Below the pieces are notes generated by a model. The model made no database searches. It had not been told where the DNA came from and saw only the letters and a program-made list of their open reading frames with translations. The position numbers and the translations under genes were made by a program. 64,000 nt of DNA from Aquatica leii (Eukaryota > Arthropoda > Insecta > Coleoptera > Lampyridae). Shown here in pieces: positions 34,709-45,178 of this stretch (positions are counted from its first letter, which is position 1; each line of letters opens with the position of its first letter). The DNA lies in NCBI GenBank assembly GCA_035610365.1, contig CM069435.1, forward strand, positions 83,671,389 through 83,735,388. The letters are read 5' to 3'.

Positions 34709-36061
34709 ATGTATTCTTCAGATGAAGAACCGCCATTTCTTACTTCTTTGGACTCTGATTCCGAAACGAACGTAGGAGATTGGAATGTTACTTTCTCAGG
34801 TGAAGACCCTTTTGAACTGATGAACTTTTTAACTAGAGTCGACGAATTGTGTATGTCTCGCGGTGTTTCGCACCACCAGCTTTTTGTTTCAGCTCTTGAG
34901 GTACTGTCTGGTAAAGCTCTTCTTGTATTTAGAGCCCGACGCTATTCCTTGCGTTCTTGGAAGGATGTTGCTACTCTTTTGAAAACGGAATTTCTACCGT
35001 TAGGCTATGATGAACGTCTACTATATACTATTCAGAACTGTAGGATGCGACCTAACGAATCGATTGGAATGTATGTTGCTACTATCCGGTACCTTTTCAT
35101 GCAATTGCTAGAACCAGTCTCGGAGAAGACACAACTGAAAATCATACGTCGCAATCTGACTTCATTTTATCAGTCTCACTTCGCACTCATCGATATTACA
35201 TCTTTGTCACAATTGATATCCTTAGGCAAACGTTTGGAATCTAATCTTAGCTCAAATAATGCTTTTAACTTTTCGACATTTGAAGAAAATGATCGACTTC
35301 TAGAACCACTTTTGGGTTATACGAACAAAACTGTTGCCTCTATATCTTCAACTAAGGTTGTTGCTGGATTTCTTCCAACTTCGTCGGTTCCTTCTTTTGC
35401 TACTACTTGTGTTCACTGTGGTCCTAAAGCTGGGAAAGCTTTACGACATGTTCGTTCTTTAGCTTCTCTTCCATCAAATTTTTCTTCGGTTGCTAGGTTT
35501 ATTCGGCCTACTACCGATCCTTGGTATCTAGGTCTGATTGCTAAAGCTTCTACTTTTCCGCGACGTTACTCTCGTTGGTGTATTGTGGAAAATCTGTTAT
35601 GTAAACGTGTACGTATCTCTCGATCTGATCCGTGTGTATGGAAATTAGTGGTTCCATCAGATCAACGCAAACAGCTAATCTCTTATCACCATTTTCCATC
35701 TAAGGGTGACCATCGTAGTGTTAAAAGTACGTTGGACGGCCTTCGCTTGCACTTCTACTGGCCACATATGAGGTCTAAGGTTGCTGAATACATACGGTCT
35801 TGCTGTTGTAACTCGCGACAAAACCAGACTATGGAATCGCAATCTCGCTTAGTGCCAGGTACTATGAAGCGTTCTCACAATATGGTTGCTAATAGGTTTT
35901 CTACACATTTACCTAAAGATATTATACCTGCTAAGGAGGTAAAAGCTGCATCTTTCTCTTTTCCATCGAGTTCTTTGGTTTCTTCTGCTGATGCATCGAC
36001 GTTTCTTTCCCTTGATCGTTCGCTTTTCTTTCATCGGCGTCGCAAGCGTCGTAAATTCTAA
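34709..36061 (+). CDS. Compact Gag - integrase zinc-finger protein of the LTR element
   Basis: The first ATG is at 34,709; a GTG 15 bases upstream is in frame but not a likely start. The 450-residue frame is intact. Residues about 25-200 form a Ty3/gypsy-type Gag (SGEDPFELMNFLTRVDELC, ALEVLSGKALLVFRARRYSL, WKDVATLLKTEFLPLGY). A half zinc knuckle (CVHCGPKAGKALRH) follows near residue 235. The protein then passes directly to the region before integrase (TDPWYLGLIAKASTFPRRYS) and an HHCC-like finger (LISYHHFPSKGDHRSVKSTL, FYWPHMRSKVAEYIRSC) near residues 325-370. The tail is Ser-rich and ends in RRRKRRKF. Protease, RT, RNase H and the integrase DDE core, together usually more than 800 residues, are absent. 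The frame has stayed open through two internal deletions, which suggests the shortened form itself has spread. It may act as structural Gag supplied in cis. Confidence 0.88.
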   Translation: MYSSDEEPPFLTSLDSDSETNVGDWNVTFSGEDPFELMNFLTRVDELCMSRGVSHHQLFVSALEVLSGKALLVFRARRYSLRSWKDVATLLKTEFLPLGYDERLLYTIQNCRMRPNESIGMYVATIRYLFMQLLEPVSEKTQLKIIRRNLTSFYQSHFALIDITSLSQLISLGKRLESNLSSNNAFNFSTFEENDRLLEPLLGYTNKTVASISSTKVVAGFLPTSSVPSFATTCVHCGPKAGKALRHVRSLASLPSNFSSVARFIRPTTDPWYLGLIAKASTFPRRYSRWCIVENLLCKRVRISRSDPCVWKLVVPSDQRKQLISYHHFPSKGDHRSVKSTLDGLRLHFYWPHMRSKVAEYIRSCCCNSRQNQTMESQSRLVPGTMKRSHNMVANRFSTHLPKDIIPAKEVKAASFSFPSSSLVSSADASTFLSLDRSLFFHRRRKRRKF

Positions 36062-37800
36062 CAACGCTTGTCGAATGTGGATTGTTGACTTTAGCTATTA
36101 GTCTGGCTTGTGGGTTTGGAATTTTGATTGTACTCTTTTAATTATCTTGTTGGTATTTTGGTTATAGTAACTCGGATGCTATCCATTTGCCTTCTTCCAA
36201 TTTGCTGCCACTGATTTGATGTTCTTTGGATTAAGTTGCTTAACAATTTTCTTTTAGTTTTCTTTCTTTACCATCTTATTTCGGGACAGACTACCCTTCC
36301 GTATGTATATAGGTGTACCCGCTTAGTCGGCATTTTTTTGGATTGGTACGTCACTTATAGGATTCTCTGCTTTACTGTTAAATCTTTGATTTTTTTTTGG
36401 GATTTTCTATTCCGCTTGTCGGCATAAAAGTCTTGAAATAAACTTTTCACTTTGGGGACAGCATTTGGGACACATTCGGTTATGACTAACTACGATATCT
36501 CTTCTCTTCTTTTCTCCTCTCTTTTTACATTGGGCGGTTGGTTGGGCACCGTAGGGTGGTCTCTCTTTTCATTCTTTTACGGGGTGAAGAATGAATCAGG
36601 CAGTTACATCAAGCCTTATCTTTCTCCGTCTTTCTCTATCTCTTATTCTTCCTATTTCGCATTTTTTTCTTCCTGGGCTTAGGGACTTTCTATGGGACAT
36701 CAATTCTTTTTTTTTTGATCTCCTTAAGGTTCACCTCTCGGGTGGTTAGTTGGACATAGAAATACCAAGTCTTATCTTTCTCCGTCTGTTTCTTTTCATC
36801 CTTTCTTTCTTGCTTTCTTTTTCTCTTGGGTTGCTTGGACACTTGCTTCTTCTCTTTGCTAATTTTTTGTTTCTCTTGAGTGTTCACTGCAACTATGCTT
36901 CTTCTATCTTTCTAAGTTTCTTCTTTCTGCTGTTGAATTGGGTTTAGTAGGTTATTTGGTTGTTGAGTAGGTCTGAAACTTGAGGCAGACTATCACTCCG
37001 CTTTTCTGTACTATATGTACGCCCGCTTGGTCGGTTTCTCTGGATGTGAGTAGTCATTCTTAGGGTATCTCTTCTACCACTTATGCTTTGGTTTTTCTGG
37101 GAGTACTCTATTCCGTTAATCGGTTTCTACGTCTCATTGTGACAGTCTATCACAACGATTGATGATCTACGAGTGTTCGATTAGCAACAGATAATCATGA
37201 CTTCTTCTTATTTCTACTTCTTTCTTTCCTTCTCTTAGGATTACTAATACTGGGCTTTTGTCCTTGGGGTTGCTTAGGGGAGTTCTTTTTGTTTTTTTCT
37301 TTTAAAGATTACTTTCTTTGGAACTTTTTTTCCCAAGGTTTTACTTAATGATTGGGGTTGGGGTTTCATTGGGACTTTAGGGCTTTTGGGTCCTTGACGC
37401 TGGTCTAAACTTCTTTCTTTCCTATACTTCTTCTTTTTCTCTCGGGTTACTGAGTACTGGCGATCAGTAAGGTCTATGGGACTACGTTGCTTTCCTGCTT
37501 TTTAGCGTAACGACTGTTGTCGATTTTCAACGTATACCTGTTTTGATGCTTCTCTTCTGTCGGGTGAGTTTTGGTTTCTTTGAAGTATCATTTCGCTTCA
37601 TGCGACTGTTGGACACATCTGATTGTTGATGCTTAGTAAACTGGGAAAACTTCTTTCATCTACGTTTCTTCTTGGGTTGGGTGTTATTGTGTTGTGGGGT
37701 TGGGTTTGGATTTTAGGGTTCTATCCTTGGCGTATGCCTAAATTTCTGTCTTCATTTTAGCTTTTGTCTTCGTTGTTCTCGCTCCACGCGTTTATCTTGC
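36062..37800 (+). other. Pyrimidine-rich 3' non-coding region of the LTR element
   Basis: About 1.7 kb of T- and C-rich DNA on the + strand carries degenerate repeats: TTATCTTTCTCCGTCT twice (near 36,617 and 36,772), and variants of CCGCTTxGTCGG near 36,318, 36,412, 37,023 and 37,113. Short frames here are low-complexity Phe/Leu/Ser readings with no family features. It may be decayed pol sequence or an expanded leader-like spacer. Confidence 0.6.
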
Positions 37801-37801
37801 T

Positions 37802-37812
37802 GGGGGAGAATC
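37802..37812 (+). promoter_or_regulatory. Polypurine tract
   Basis: GGGGGAGAATC lies immediately before the 3' LTR TGTTA. This is the expected position and composition of the plus-strand primer. Confidence 0.75.
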
Positions 37813-39207
37813 TGTTACGGTCGAATTATCTTTATACACGCCTATGTGGCTACAGACGAAATTTCCTTGGCGCCGCTTATGTATTTTCAACGTAAAAGTA
37901 GGTTCGGGTTTACGCCCTCTAACGTTCGTTTCTCGGCGGGATTTATTTTATGGAAAGTCGTCACACGGGCATGTTATAAAATGGTCTGTACGCATGGAAT
38001 AGCCATGTTTTATCTTATCATCTAGAAAACGAATTCTAATTAAAAAAGGATCTGATTGCTTCAACGCGTTACAGGGTAAGCGATTGTCGTTTTTAGTAAC
38101 AATTTCGATCGTAATTCTGTTTTCCTTCTAACAGCCATTTTATTTTACATTCATTCATTTAACATCTGGTACGTTATCGAAAAATGGCTATCGCCAACGA
38201 CCGCTAATTACGTGAACACGTTGCCGTATACGAACATCAGCGTAAGGCGATTTCTCGCTGCGAAATTGGGTGTCTGGTGGAGTTTCCCGGTCAAAGATTG
38301 CGACAGTATTCGATATCTATGTGCGAGTGAATGAACCTTGACAAAGATTTGGATGGACGATACTAATTTCTTCTTCATACAGTTTATGGTTATAACTAAT
38401 TAAACCAACAAAAAGGGGTATAACAGCATCCGATTTTCGGGTTGTGTTATATGTATACTTTTAAATTTAAGTAATGACTTTGTAGATTTGGATTTCGTGA
38501 GATATTAGGTTGACACGAATTGGTATTCAAATAAATTACAGGGTTACGTGTCGGGGGAAGTACTTCCTTTGCACCTGCGAAGATTCCTGTATTGCTGGTA
38601 AGTGTTTTTATATGTTTCTCTTTCGTTGTCAACGAGGTTACTCACGGAACTGTCACTAATAGTATTTCCGAACTGATTACCGTAATTGTGATATCATTTA
38701 ATTAGAAATTCGCGTATACTACGTGTGCTGTATACTCCCCTTAATAATTGTGATAATTTAGTGTGAAAGCCATATTACTAATTATGTAAACGATATTTAC
38801 TACACACTATTTTTCGATATATACTTTTACTGTAGTTTATTTATGTATAGTGTGTTGCCTATGCTACTAGCATTTCTATATTAAGAAGTCTTATATATTC
38901 TGTGATCATCATCAGCGGTTCTACATTAAAATTGTTATTGTGGTTAGTTATTTTTTATGACAACATACCTGTCTCCTGTGGTTATCGTTACCAACTAATT
39001 ACTTTTGACTACTTGAATAGTTGAGTAGAGGAATTACGAACCTAAAATCGTGTTACAAGTGCTACCATTCTGTTGTGAGCGGACAGACGTCGCTTTTGGG
39101 ATAAGCTCTGGCGCCCTTAATTATCTTTATGTATCTATGAACCCCCTCTCTCTCCGACTATTGAGAGTTGGCCGTGCAGGTTCGTAAAACACCTAAAGCT
39201 TTTAACA
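37813..39207 (+). repeat. 3' LTR (1,395 bp)
   Basis: It starts TGTTACGGTCGAATTATC and ends CTTTTAACA. Differences from the 5' LTR seen by eye include two near the start, one at GCCGC(C/T)TATG, two near 38,030, one at TTTCT(T/C)GCTG, one at GGC/GGT TATCG and one at GTAGA(A/G)GAATT. Confidence 0.93.
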
Positions 39208-39592
39208 ACGTAAAGAGGAAAACACGTTACAAACACTCTATTAAAATTCCTGCCAATTAAACTTAAAAACATATACAATCATGCTAACACAAATAAAATG
39301 CTAGAAGTTGCATGCGATAATTAAAGTCACAGTGCGCTAAGGTTCCCGTAGTAGTTAAAGTTGTGTTTACAGATGTGCCATTAATTTTTCGTAATTCTTT
39401 GCTCCAGCAAAGGTTATGCAGACGTTGGTTTCAATTGCCCATCTAACGTAGGTTAGTGGCGGACATGAGACAACAAACGAAATATGGTTTAGTAGTTGTC
39501 TTTTGTGTATGCTTTATTTGTCAGTTATTGAAATTTTACAAGATAATAAACACGTAAAATGGAAATGCATTCTTACCCTAGATAATCTCTCA

Positions 39593-39828
39593 CAAACAAC
39601 ACATTAAAATTGCAATTGATTTACCCACTAATAGCTAGGATATTTCACATAACTTAAAATGTAGAGATTATTGGGTATGACGATAACACACAGGCTGTTT
39701 CATTTACGTTAGAAGCGGAAATGATTACTACTAACCTCCAACGCCAAAATTCGAATAAAACGTTGCAAATATTAGCATATAATCTATACATAGTATCACA
39801 AAATTTTTGATGTGTTGTTATGAGCTTA
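39593..39828. repeat. Possible short element with CAAACAACACAT-like ends
   Basis: The left end reads CACAAACAACACATTAAAAT. The right end on the - strand reads CATAACAACACATCAAAAAT. They resemble the TIR of the MITE at 10.9 kb, but symmetry is weak inside and no duplication is clear. Confidence 0.3.
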
Positions 39829-39829
39829 T

Positions 39830-40380
39830 AGGTCTTACGAACCTTGCACGCCCAATTCAACACAGTCGGAGATAGGGGAGCTTCAATTAAATAAGAGTTA
39901 AAGGGCGCCAGATCTTTTATAAGTAAAGCTTCTATCTCGATCAGGACAGAAGGTTCAAGCCTGTAACGAATTCCAGGTTTGTAATCTTTGTTGCACTAGT
40001 ATTCGTGTAACTAACCACAAAGAAAGATGGGTTACCATAAGATAAAACAGGTATAATAACTTTAATTTAATGATGTGCAGTATTAACAAGTATAATTCAG
40101 TAACGTAGAATCTTAATAACTATAATTCACTAACGTAGAGAATTAGTAATGATAATTCAAAAATTTTTGTGATACATTTTAAATACATAAATGAAGGAAG
40201 GGTCAGCACTTCTCCGAAAAAAACGTTTTCCTCGTTAAGTAGCCTAAAATAGTATGAATATAAATCGTGTCATCGTAATGACACAAAAGTCGAAGTCTAC
40301 AAAATTGTTAATAAAAGAAATTATATATAAAAACCCGATATATCGAATGCTGTTCCTCGCAATTATTAAGAGAAGTAACA
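39830..40380 (-). repeat. Diverged LTR relic (minus orientation)
   Basis: Read left to right it has CTTACGAACC, GCACGCCCAA, AGTCGGAGATAGGGGAG, AAAGGGCGCCAGATCTT and CCTGTAACG...GGTTTGTAAT. These are the same blocks, in order, as the reverse complement of the 3' part of the intact LTR. Blocks toward 40,380 match 11.2-11.8 kb instead. A small array of ATAATTCASTAACGTAGA units occurs at 40,085-40,160. It is probably an old solo LTR of a related family, about 620 bp from the young element's right end. Confidence 0.55.
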
Positions 40381-40389
40381 TTCGTTTTT

Positions 40390-41135
40390 GGTGTGGATAA
40401 TAGGCTTTCAATTAATCAATATTCATTCTTCACTGTTCTTAATTGATTAAATCGAAACATGTGGCCAAAGCGTGGCGGAACGGCTATCAAATTAACAAAA
40501 AAATTACAAAAAAATCCTAACAAAACGGATGTAAATATCTTACCCTGTGACGAATAAATTATTTTAAATACGTAATGAATTTATAATTTCATTTCCATCA
40601 CAGTTGATGTTCTATTAAATTTTCAGATCTAGACGACACAGGCCATTTTAAGTAGTTGACAGCCTAAATGACTTGACCGCAAGATGTCAGTAACCAGAAA
40701 GATCAGCAAAGGGCGTCAAAACCGGAATCTAATTTTAATTTAATATACAGGGTATTACGTTATGAAAATTTTGCACGTAACAGTGTATCAAGTGTATGTG
40801 TGTGATTATTTATTATGCACTTACTTAGGCAGTTAGTTTCAGTTATATTTACTTAAAACAGCAAGTATAAGCGCATATAAGAAATAATTAAGTTCTGTAG
40901 TACTCCACGCAACTTGTGCAAAGGCGTCTATAACTTGCTGTTTATCAATGATGTAGGAATCAATATTATTAAGCAGTTTTAATTGCACCAAAATTATTCG
41001 TATTCATACTTAATACACTAATTTACAATTACAATAACAACGAATTAACAAAAAATCCAGTCCACAAACAAAACTAAATTCAGTTGTTCTACTCCAGAAG
41101 AGCTGATCTTGATGACGTCGGTGGAAACAATTTAT
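40390..41135. other. AT-rich non-coding stretch
   Basis: I see no gene, element end or RNA in this stretch. Confidence 0.5.
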
Positions 41136-41140
41136 TTAAT

Positions 41141-41991
41141 AGTAATTTACGTAACAAGGGTCAAAGGTAGGGCATAGCATAACGAAGGTTAAGTGCATGT
41201 GAGTGAATTATGTTATAATACTTTTGACAAGAGTAACGTACATTAATTTTTGTGTTGGCTTCAGTAAAATTACATTTTTTTAAACAAAAGAAATCACCAG
41301 AAATATCATGTTGGTACTACATTTATTACTAAATTTAGCAAATCTGACGTTTACTTTAACTTCGTTTTTTTTTAATTTTAACTGAATTTCAAGATTTTGA
41401 AATTACTTTTCCACCTGTCGCATACTCGTTCTAATATAATAATTGATTTTGTACACTTAGTTTTATGTGGATTTCTAATTTTCACGTTGCTACTCTAGAT
41501 CTTTTTTTGTCTATTACATAACTATACTAACAAACGAATATTGACGTTTGCGATGTTTTCAGCACAAAATAGTAATTTACGTAACAAGGATCGAAAGTAA
41601 GTAATAGCATAACGAACGGTAATGCGATGGGAGGCCGCACGATCATGCGTTGCATGTGATACTTTCGACGACAATAACGTACATTATGCTTTGTGTTTTT
41701 TTTTCAAAAAAAATTTAAAAAATCGCCAGAAATATAATGTTACTACTGCATTTATTACTAAATCTGTCAAATTTGACATTAACTTTAACATCGTTTTTTT
41801 CAATTTCAACTGAATTTCAAGATTTATTCTTTTTTTCTTTTTCATCTATCGCATACTCGTTATAAATTAATAATTGACTTTGAATACTTAGTTTTATGTG
41901 GATTTTAAGTTTTCATTTTTAGAGCTTTTTTCGCTCATTACGTAACTACACTAACGAACGAGTATTGACGTTTGCGATGTTGGCAGCACAA
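41141..41991. repeat. Tandem pair of a 430-bp repeat
   Basis: Two direct copies start AGTAATTTACGTAACAAGG at 41,141 and 41,571 and end TTGACGTTTGCGATGTT. Each begins with a hairpin-prone segment (GTCGAAAGTAAG...ATAGCATAACG against TTATG...CTTTCGAC). Each contains ACTACATTTATTACTAAAT and CGCATACTCGTT. A third copy lies at 45,179. There is no coding frame. It could be a small satellite or the tandem form of a non-autonomous element. Confidence 0.8.
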
Positions 41992-41994
41992 CAT

Positions 41995-43470
41995 TTTATA
42001 CATGTTTTTATGTCATACAATTTAATATAAGTTCCAAAAGATTACAAAGAACACAAACTCTTAATTATAAAAACATAAAATTATATTAAACAAATATATT
42101 GAGCTAAATAAAAAACAAAATGTTGGCAAATTTTATAAACAAATACTGATGTTTTTAAACGTGTTTTAACGAATTGAGGCACATGATTGGTACGTCCTTG
42201 GTTTCTATATTTTTGTTGCATTGGCAATTTCTTAAACTTGTAACTGAAAAATTTAAAACTGTATTTGTACTTGTTCAACGCTTAATAAGTGATAATTTTG
42301 CAAAACAAGCAAAAATTTACTTTCAAGTATTTTTAGTTACCCAAGCACAAATTAGCAATACAAAAGATTTCAATCAGTTACCAAACTTTTCCTAATTCAT
42401 CTCTATCTTCCATTTTAAAATCGACGAAATTAAATGGTTAAATTTACTGTGCGTAACTTGCAAATATATTTCACGCTTATCTTGGTACAGTAGAAACTCA
42501 TAGCAGCAATCAGAATTCTCAACGTTTGATATTCATAACCGCGCACATGAATACCTCAAAACTACAATACTTGCAAAACTTAGAATTCTACTGAAGAAAT
42601 AATTTTTAGATTCAGGAATATTACAATAATCGAATTTGAAACAAGCACTTTTAGCAAAAAATTTAAAGTATTTTCAATATTATGTTCTATGCCAAAATCC
42701 TATTCTCATTTCAATGAAAAGAAATTTCTTTCTAGTACATTATGAATATCCACTTCAAAAACCAATTCCATTTCGTTTCGTATACGCTAAGAATAATTTA
42801 TCTTTTCCAAACAATATTACACAAAGCGGGAATCGTATTGCAAATTAATTTTAAATTACAGAATGTAATAAACGTAGAGTGGAAGCGAGTAAATGATTTC
42901 ATGCGTTAGTAACACCGTAATTTATTGTACCCCACATAGAAATGATATTGTAATATATCAGTTCAAATCAACAGAGCTAATAAATTATTAATATTTGCGG
43001 TAACAACTGGTCCATACCAAAAATTTTAGATACGTATTTTTTTCAGAGAGCAAATTAAAATCTCTATACGCCAGCGACTAAAAATTTACAAATTGCAATC
43101 GACAAAAATCACAAATTTTCTTTTTTGTTTAAGTTTTAATTAAAGTTTGTTATATAACTTTATACTTTATTAGGTTATATCAAAGTGATTTATTGGTACT
43201 ATAAGTAGATTAGACAAAAGCAAAAGTGTCGGGATAAAATGAAAACTTAATTGCTACTATAAATATGTAACAAAAGTAATTGACTTTTTATGAACCTAAT
43301 TTTTTTTATATATTTGTTTTAATTAGTCGGCAGTTTATTTAAGTAACAATGAAGGTTAAAGTTGACACAATTAACAAAACATTTATTAAAAAAATTAATA
43401 ATGAATATAATTGAAGCGTGCAGATTTGAAAATCTATATCAAGTTTGAAATTAAATTCATATTTTCACAG
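41995..43470. other. Intronic or intergenic DNA before the discoidin exon
   Basis: A few 60-75-codon frames occur on both strands (42,081-42,395 and 42,636-42,848), but none has family features and both strands read open in the first. I regard them as chance. The polypyrimidine-acceptor TTCATATTTTCACAG ends the stretch at 43,470. Confidence 0.45.
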
Positions 43471-43573
43471 GTGCGTGCAATGAACCTCTTGGAATGGAAT
43501 CTGGTGCTATACCTGATGACGCCATTACAGCCAGTTCTTCTTACGTTCCAAATGTAGGACCGAAGAATGGAAG
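43471..43573 (+). CDS. Host exon: discoidin / F5/8 type C domain start (DDR-like)
   Basis: A 103-nt exon is bounded by acceptor TATTTTCACAG and donor GTAAGT (43,574-43,579). It enters in phase 1 and leaves in phase 2. It encodes ACNEPLGMESGAIPDDAITA then SSSYVPNVGPKNG with a split Arg codon. 'C..PLGMESG.I.D..ITASS' is the N-terminal signature of discoidin domains, as in discoidin domain receptors, neuropilin and MFG-E8-like proteins. The SSSY..NVGP..GR continuation fits insect DDR-like proteins best in my reading. The domain binds extracellular ligands such as collagen or membrane lipids. The next exon, expected to encode a GGAWCP-like motif, is not visible, so the introns exceed several kb. 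A processed or dead copy is unlikely given the clean splice sites. Confidence 0.8.
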
Positions 43574-43579
43574 GTAAGT

Positions 43580-43955
43580 GACATTTTTAATATGTAAACA
43601 ACTTAAGAAAATTGATATTTTAGATACTTTTAACGCTCATTTACACAATTTAATGTAAATAAATTAATAGCTTCGTATAAAGTTTAGATTAAACAATTCT
43701 GTCGTGTTAAAACTAATCAAAAATACCAATGGTTTTTTTTAAATATATAGGTGCGTGTAATCTTTACGTGCGATTGAAGGAAAACTTTTTTGTTGTTTGT
43801 GACAAATTTTATTGCAAAATTTAAACATAAATTAAAATAAATATCATTCCAATTTGTTAATTTTTTTTAATTTTTATTTATTGATAAAAGAGTAAAATGG
43901 TTCTGAGACTCTGCCATTTTAAGTTAGAAAATGTAAATATATAATAAATATAAAA
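43580..43955. other. Intron sequence after the discoidin exon
   Basis: AT-rich DNA with no further exon. GGTGCGTGTAAT at about 43,751 resembles the exon start (GGTGCGTGCAAT) and is preceded by ATATATAG, but no discoidin coding follows. It may be a tiny duplication. Confidence 0.45.
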
Positions 43956-43959
43956 TTGA

Positions 43960-44560
43960 TTGCATAAGCTGTAGTTAAGAAAGTTATTTTGTATAAGGTA
44001 TAAACAATGTTGATCAAACAAATATCTCGTTTTAATTTAATCATTAATCACTATTATAGCAATCACAACTAGTACGGGTTTTCAACAAATCGTTTACTAA
44101 AAAAATTACAAAGCAGGAAAATGGAAACATACTCATTTCAGTACAAAATGCAATATATTGTACTTATCTATTATTAAGTGACCTACAATATGATCAAGGT
44201 CAATACTTAATTAATAATCGTTACCTTAAGATTTATTTTCTTTAATTTCTTGCTTATTCTTATTTGAATCACTATTATTCACACTAAACGTCAAACTTTC
44301 TACAACGTTATAGACTAAACCATTTTTTCACGTTTCTTTACATATAATTGCACTGTTTTTCCAAATCTTTTTTTGTTAAATCAGAAAAGGCATCTCAAAC
44401 TAACTTTTGTTTCACAAGACTTCATATGGATTCAATTGAATTAAGTTTACTTGTATTACAGCATTTCTTCTAATGAAATCTAAGTTTTAAAAACCTTAAG
44501 GATTTCTGTGTTACAGTAGCAAAAAGCTCGGAATGGTTTTGATTTGGATATATCCATTGA
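43960..44560 (-). pseudogene. IS630/Tc1-type transposase relic (repeat family 1, copy 2)
   Basis: This copy shares ordered blocks with 25,560-26,320. On the - strand, SKLNSIESI and SLVKQKLV near 44,450-44,400 correspond to the LNPIE...VK motif, and AFSDLTKKDLEK follows near 44,390-44,350. The VALNNN segment is deleted and the DN motif is not readable. It is more decayed than copy 1 and lies in the intron after the discoidin exon. Confidence 0.5.
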
Positions 44561-44606
44561 CGAGATATTACTATTTATTAAACAAATCAATACAAAATAG
44601 TTATTT

Positions 44607-44721
44607 GTATCACTAGTCCAAAAAATGCTATTTTGCGAGTATAGGCATATTTGTAAGCCGAGGTGAAGCCGAGGCCTACAAAAAGCTAATACTCACAAAA
44701 TACTTTTAGGACGTGTGATAC
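44607..44721. repeat. 115-bp palindromic fold-back with a GCCGAGG core
   Basis: The outer ends are GTATCACTAGTCC and, inverted, GTATCACACGTCC. Arms continue with ATTTTGCGAGTAT versus ATTTTGTGAGTAT and TTTGTAAGCC versus TTTGTAGGCC. The core contains GCCGAGGTGAAGCCGAGGC, i.e. GCCGAGG twice in direct orientation. The GC-rich core in AT-rich DNA stands out. Confidence 0.75.
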
Positions 44722-45178
44722 ACAACATTTTTTGTGCTGACCTTTATAGTATAAATTAATTAAAAGTAGTTATTTAAGTATTGATTTTTAATAAAATTTA
44801 ATAACATATATGTTGATAAAACTGAAACCTGTAATGACAAAATACAATTGTTTTTGAAATGAATTTGACAAATACATAATATTATTACTATTTCATTTAC
44901 ACGAAAATAAAACCTTTGTTGCTTTTTAGCAATTGTAAGATATAACCAAATTTGTTTAAATAAACTTTGTTAGTGCTACTCTAAACAATAACATAGATAA
45001 TTGTGTATATTAATAAATCTGACAAATTGACAGATGACGTTTAATCAATTAATGATTACTAGTGCCAACTTTTAGTTATAAACTTTTACTACACTTTACC
45101 GGCCTATGCCGGAAAAGTAAAATTTCCGGCTCATTATAATGCCTGTAAAATACGTCAAAACGGACGGAAGCACAAAAT

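Larger units (their letters stand above)
32706..39207 (+). mobile_element. Young non-autonomous Ty3/gypsy-type LTR retrotransposon
   Basis: The element is 6,502 bp, with two 1,395-bp LTRs that begin TGTTA and end TAACA. It is flanked by the 4-bp duplication ACGT (32,702-32,705 and 39,208-39,211). A primer-binding site, one 450-codon ORF, a long pyrimidine-rich stretch and a polypurine tract lie in order inside. By eye the LTRs differ at about eight positions, i.e. roughly 99.4% identical, so insertion is recent. Protease, RT, RNase H and the integrase core are missing, so replication requires proteins from a relative. Confidence 0.92.

Noticed and set aside
36236-36947. Several 60-75-codon frames in the C/T-rich part of the LTR element
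   Set aside because: They read as Phe/Leu/Ser or Lys/Glu low-complexity strings on opposite strands, as expected from pyrimidine-rich DNA.
33340-38632. Identical 61-codon minus-strand frames in both LTRs (33,340-33,525 and 38,447-38,632)
   Set aside because: They are identical because the LTRs are duplicates. No family features, so not evidence of a gene.
42081-42395. Open frames on both strands as a host exon
   Set aside because: Balanced openness on both strands, no splice sites and no motif; chance is more likely.
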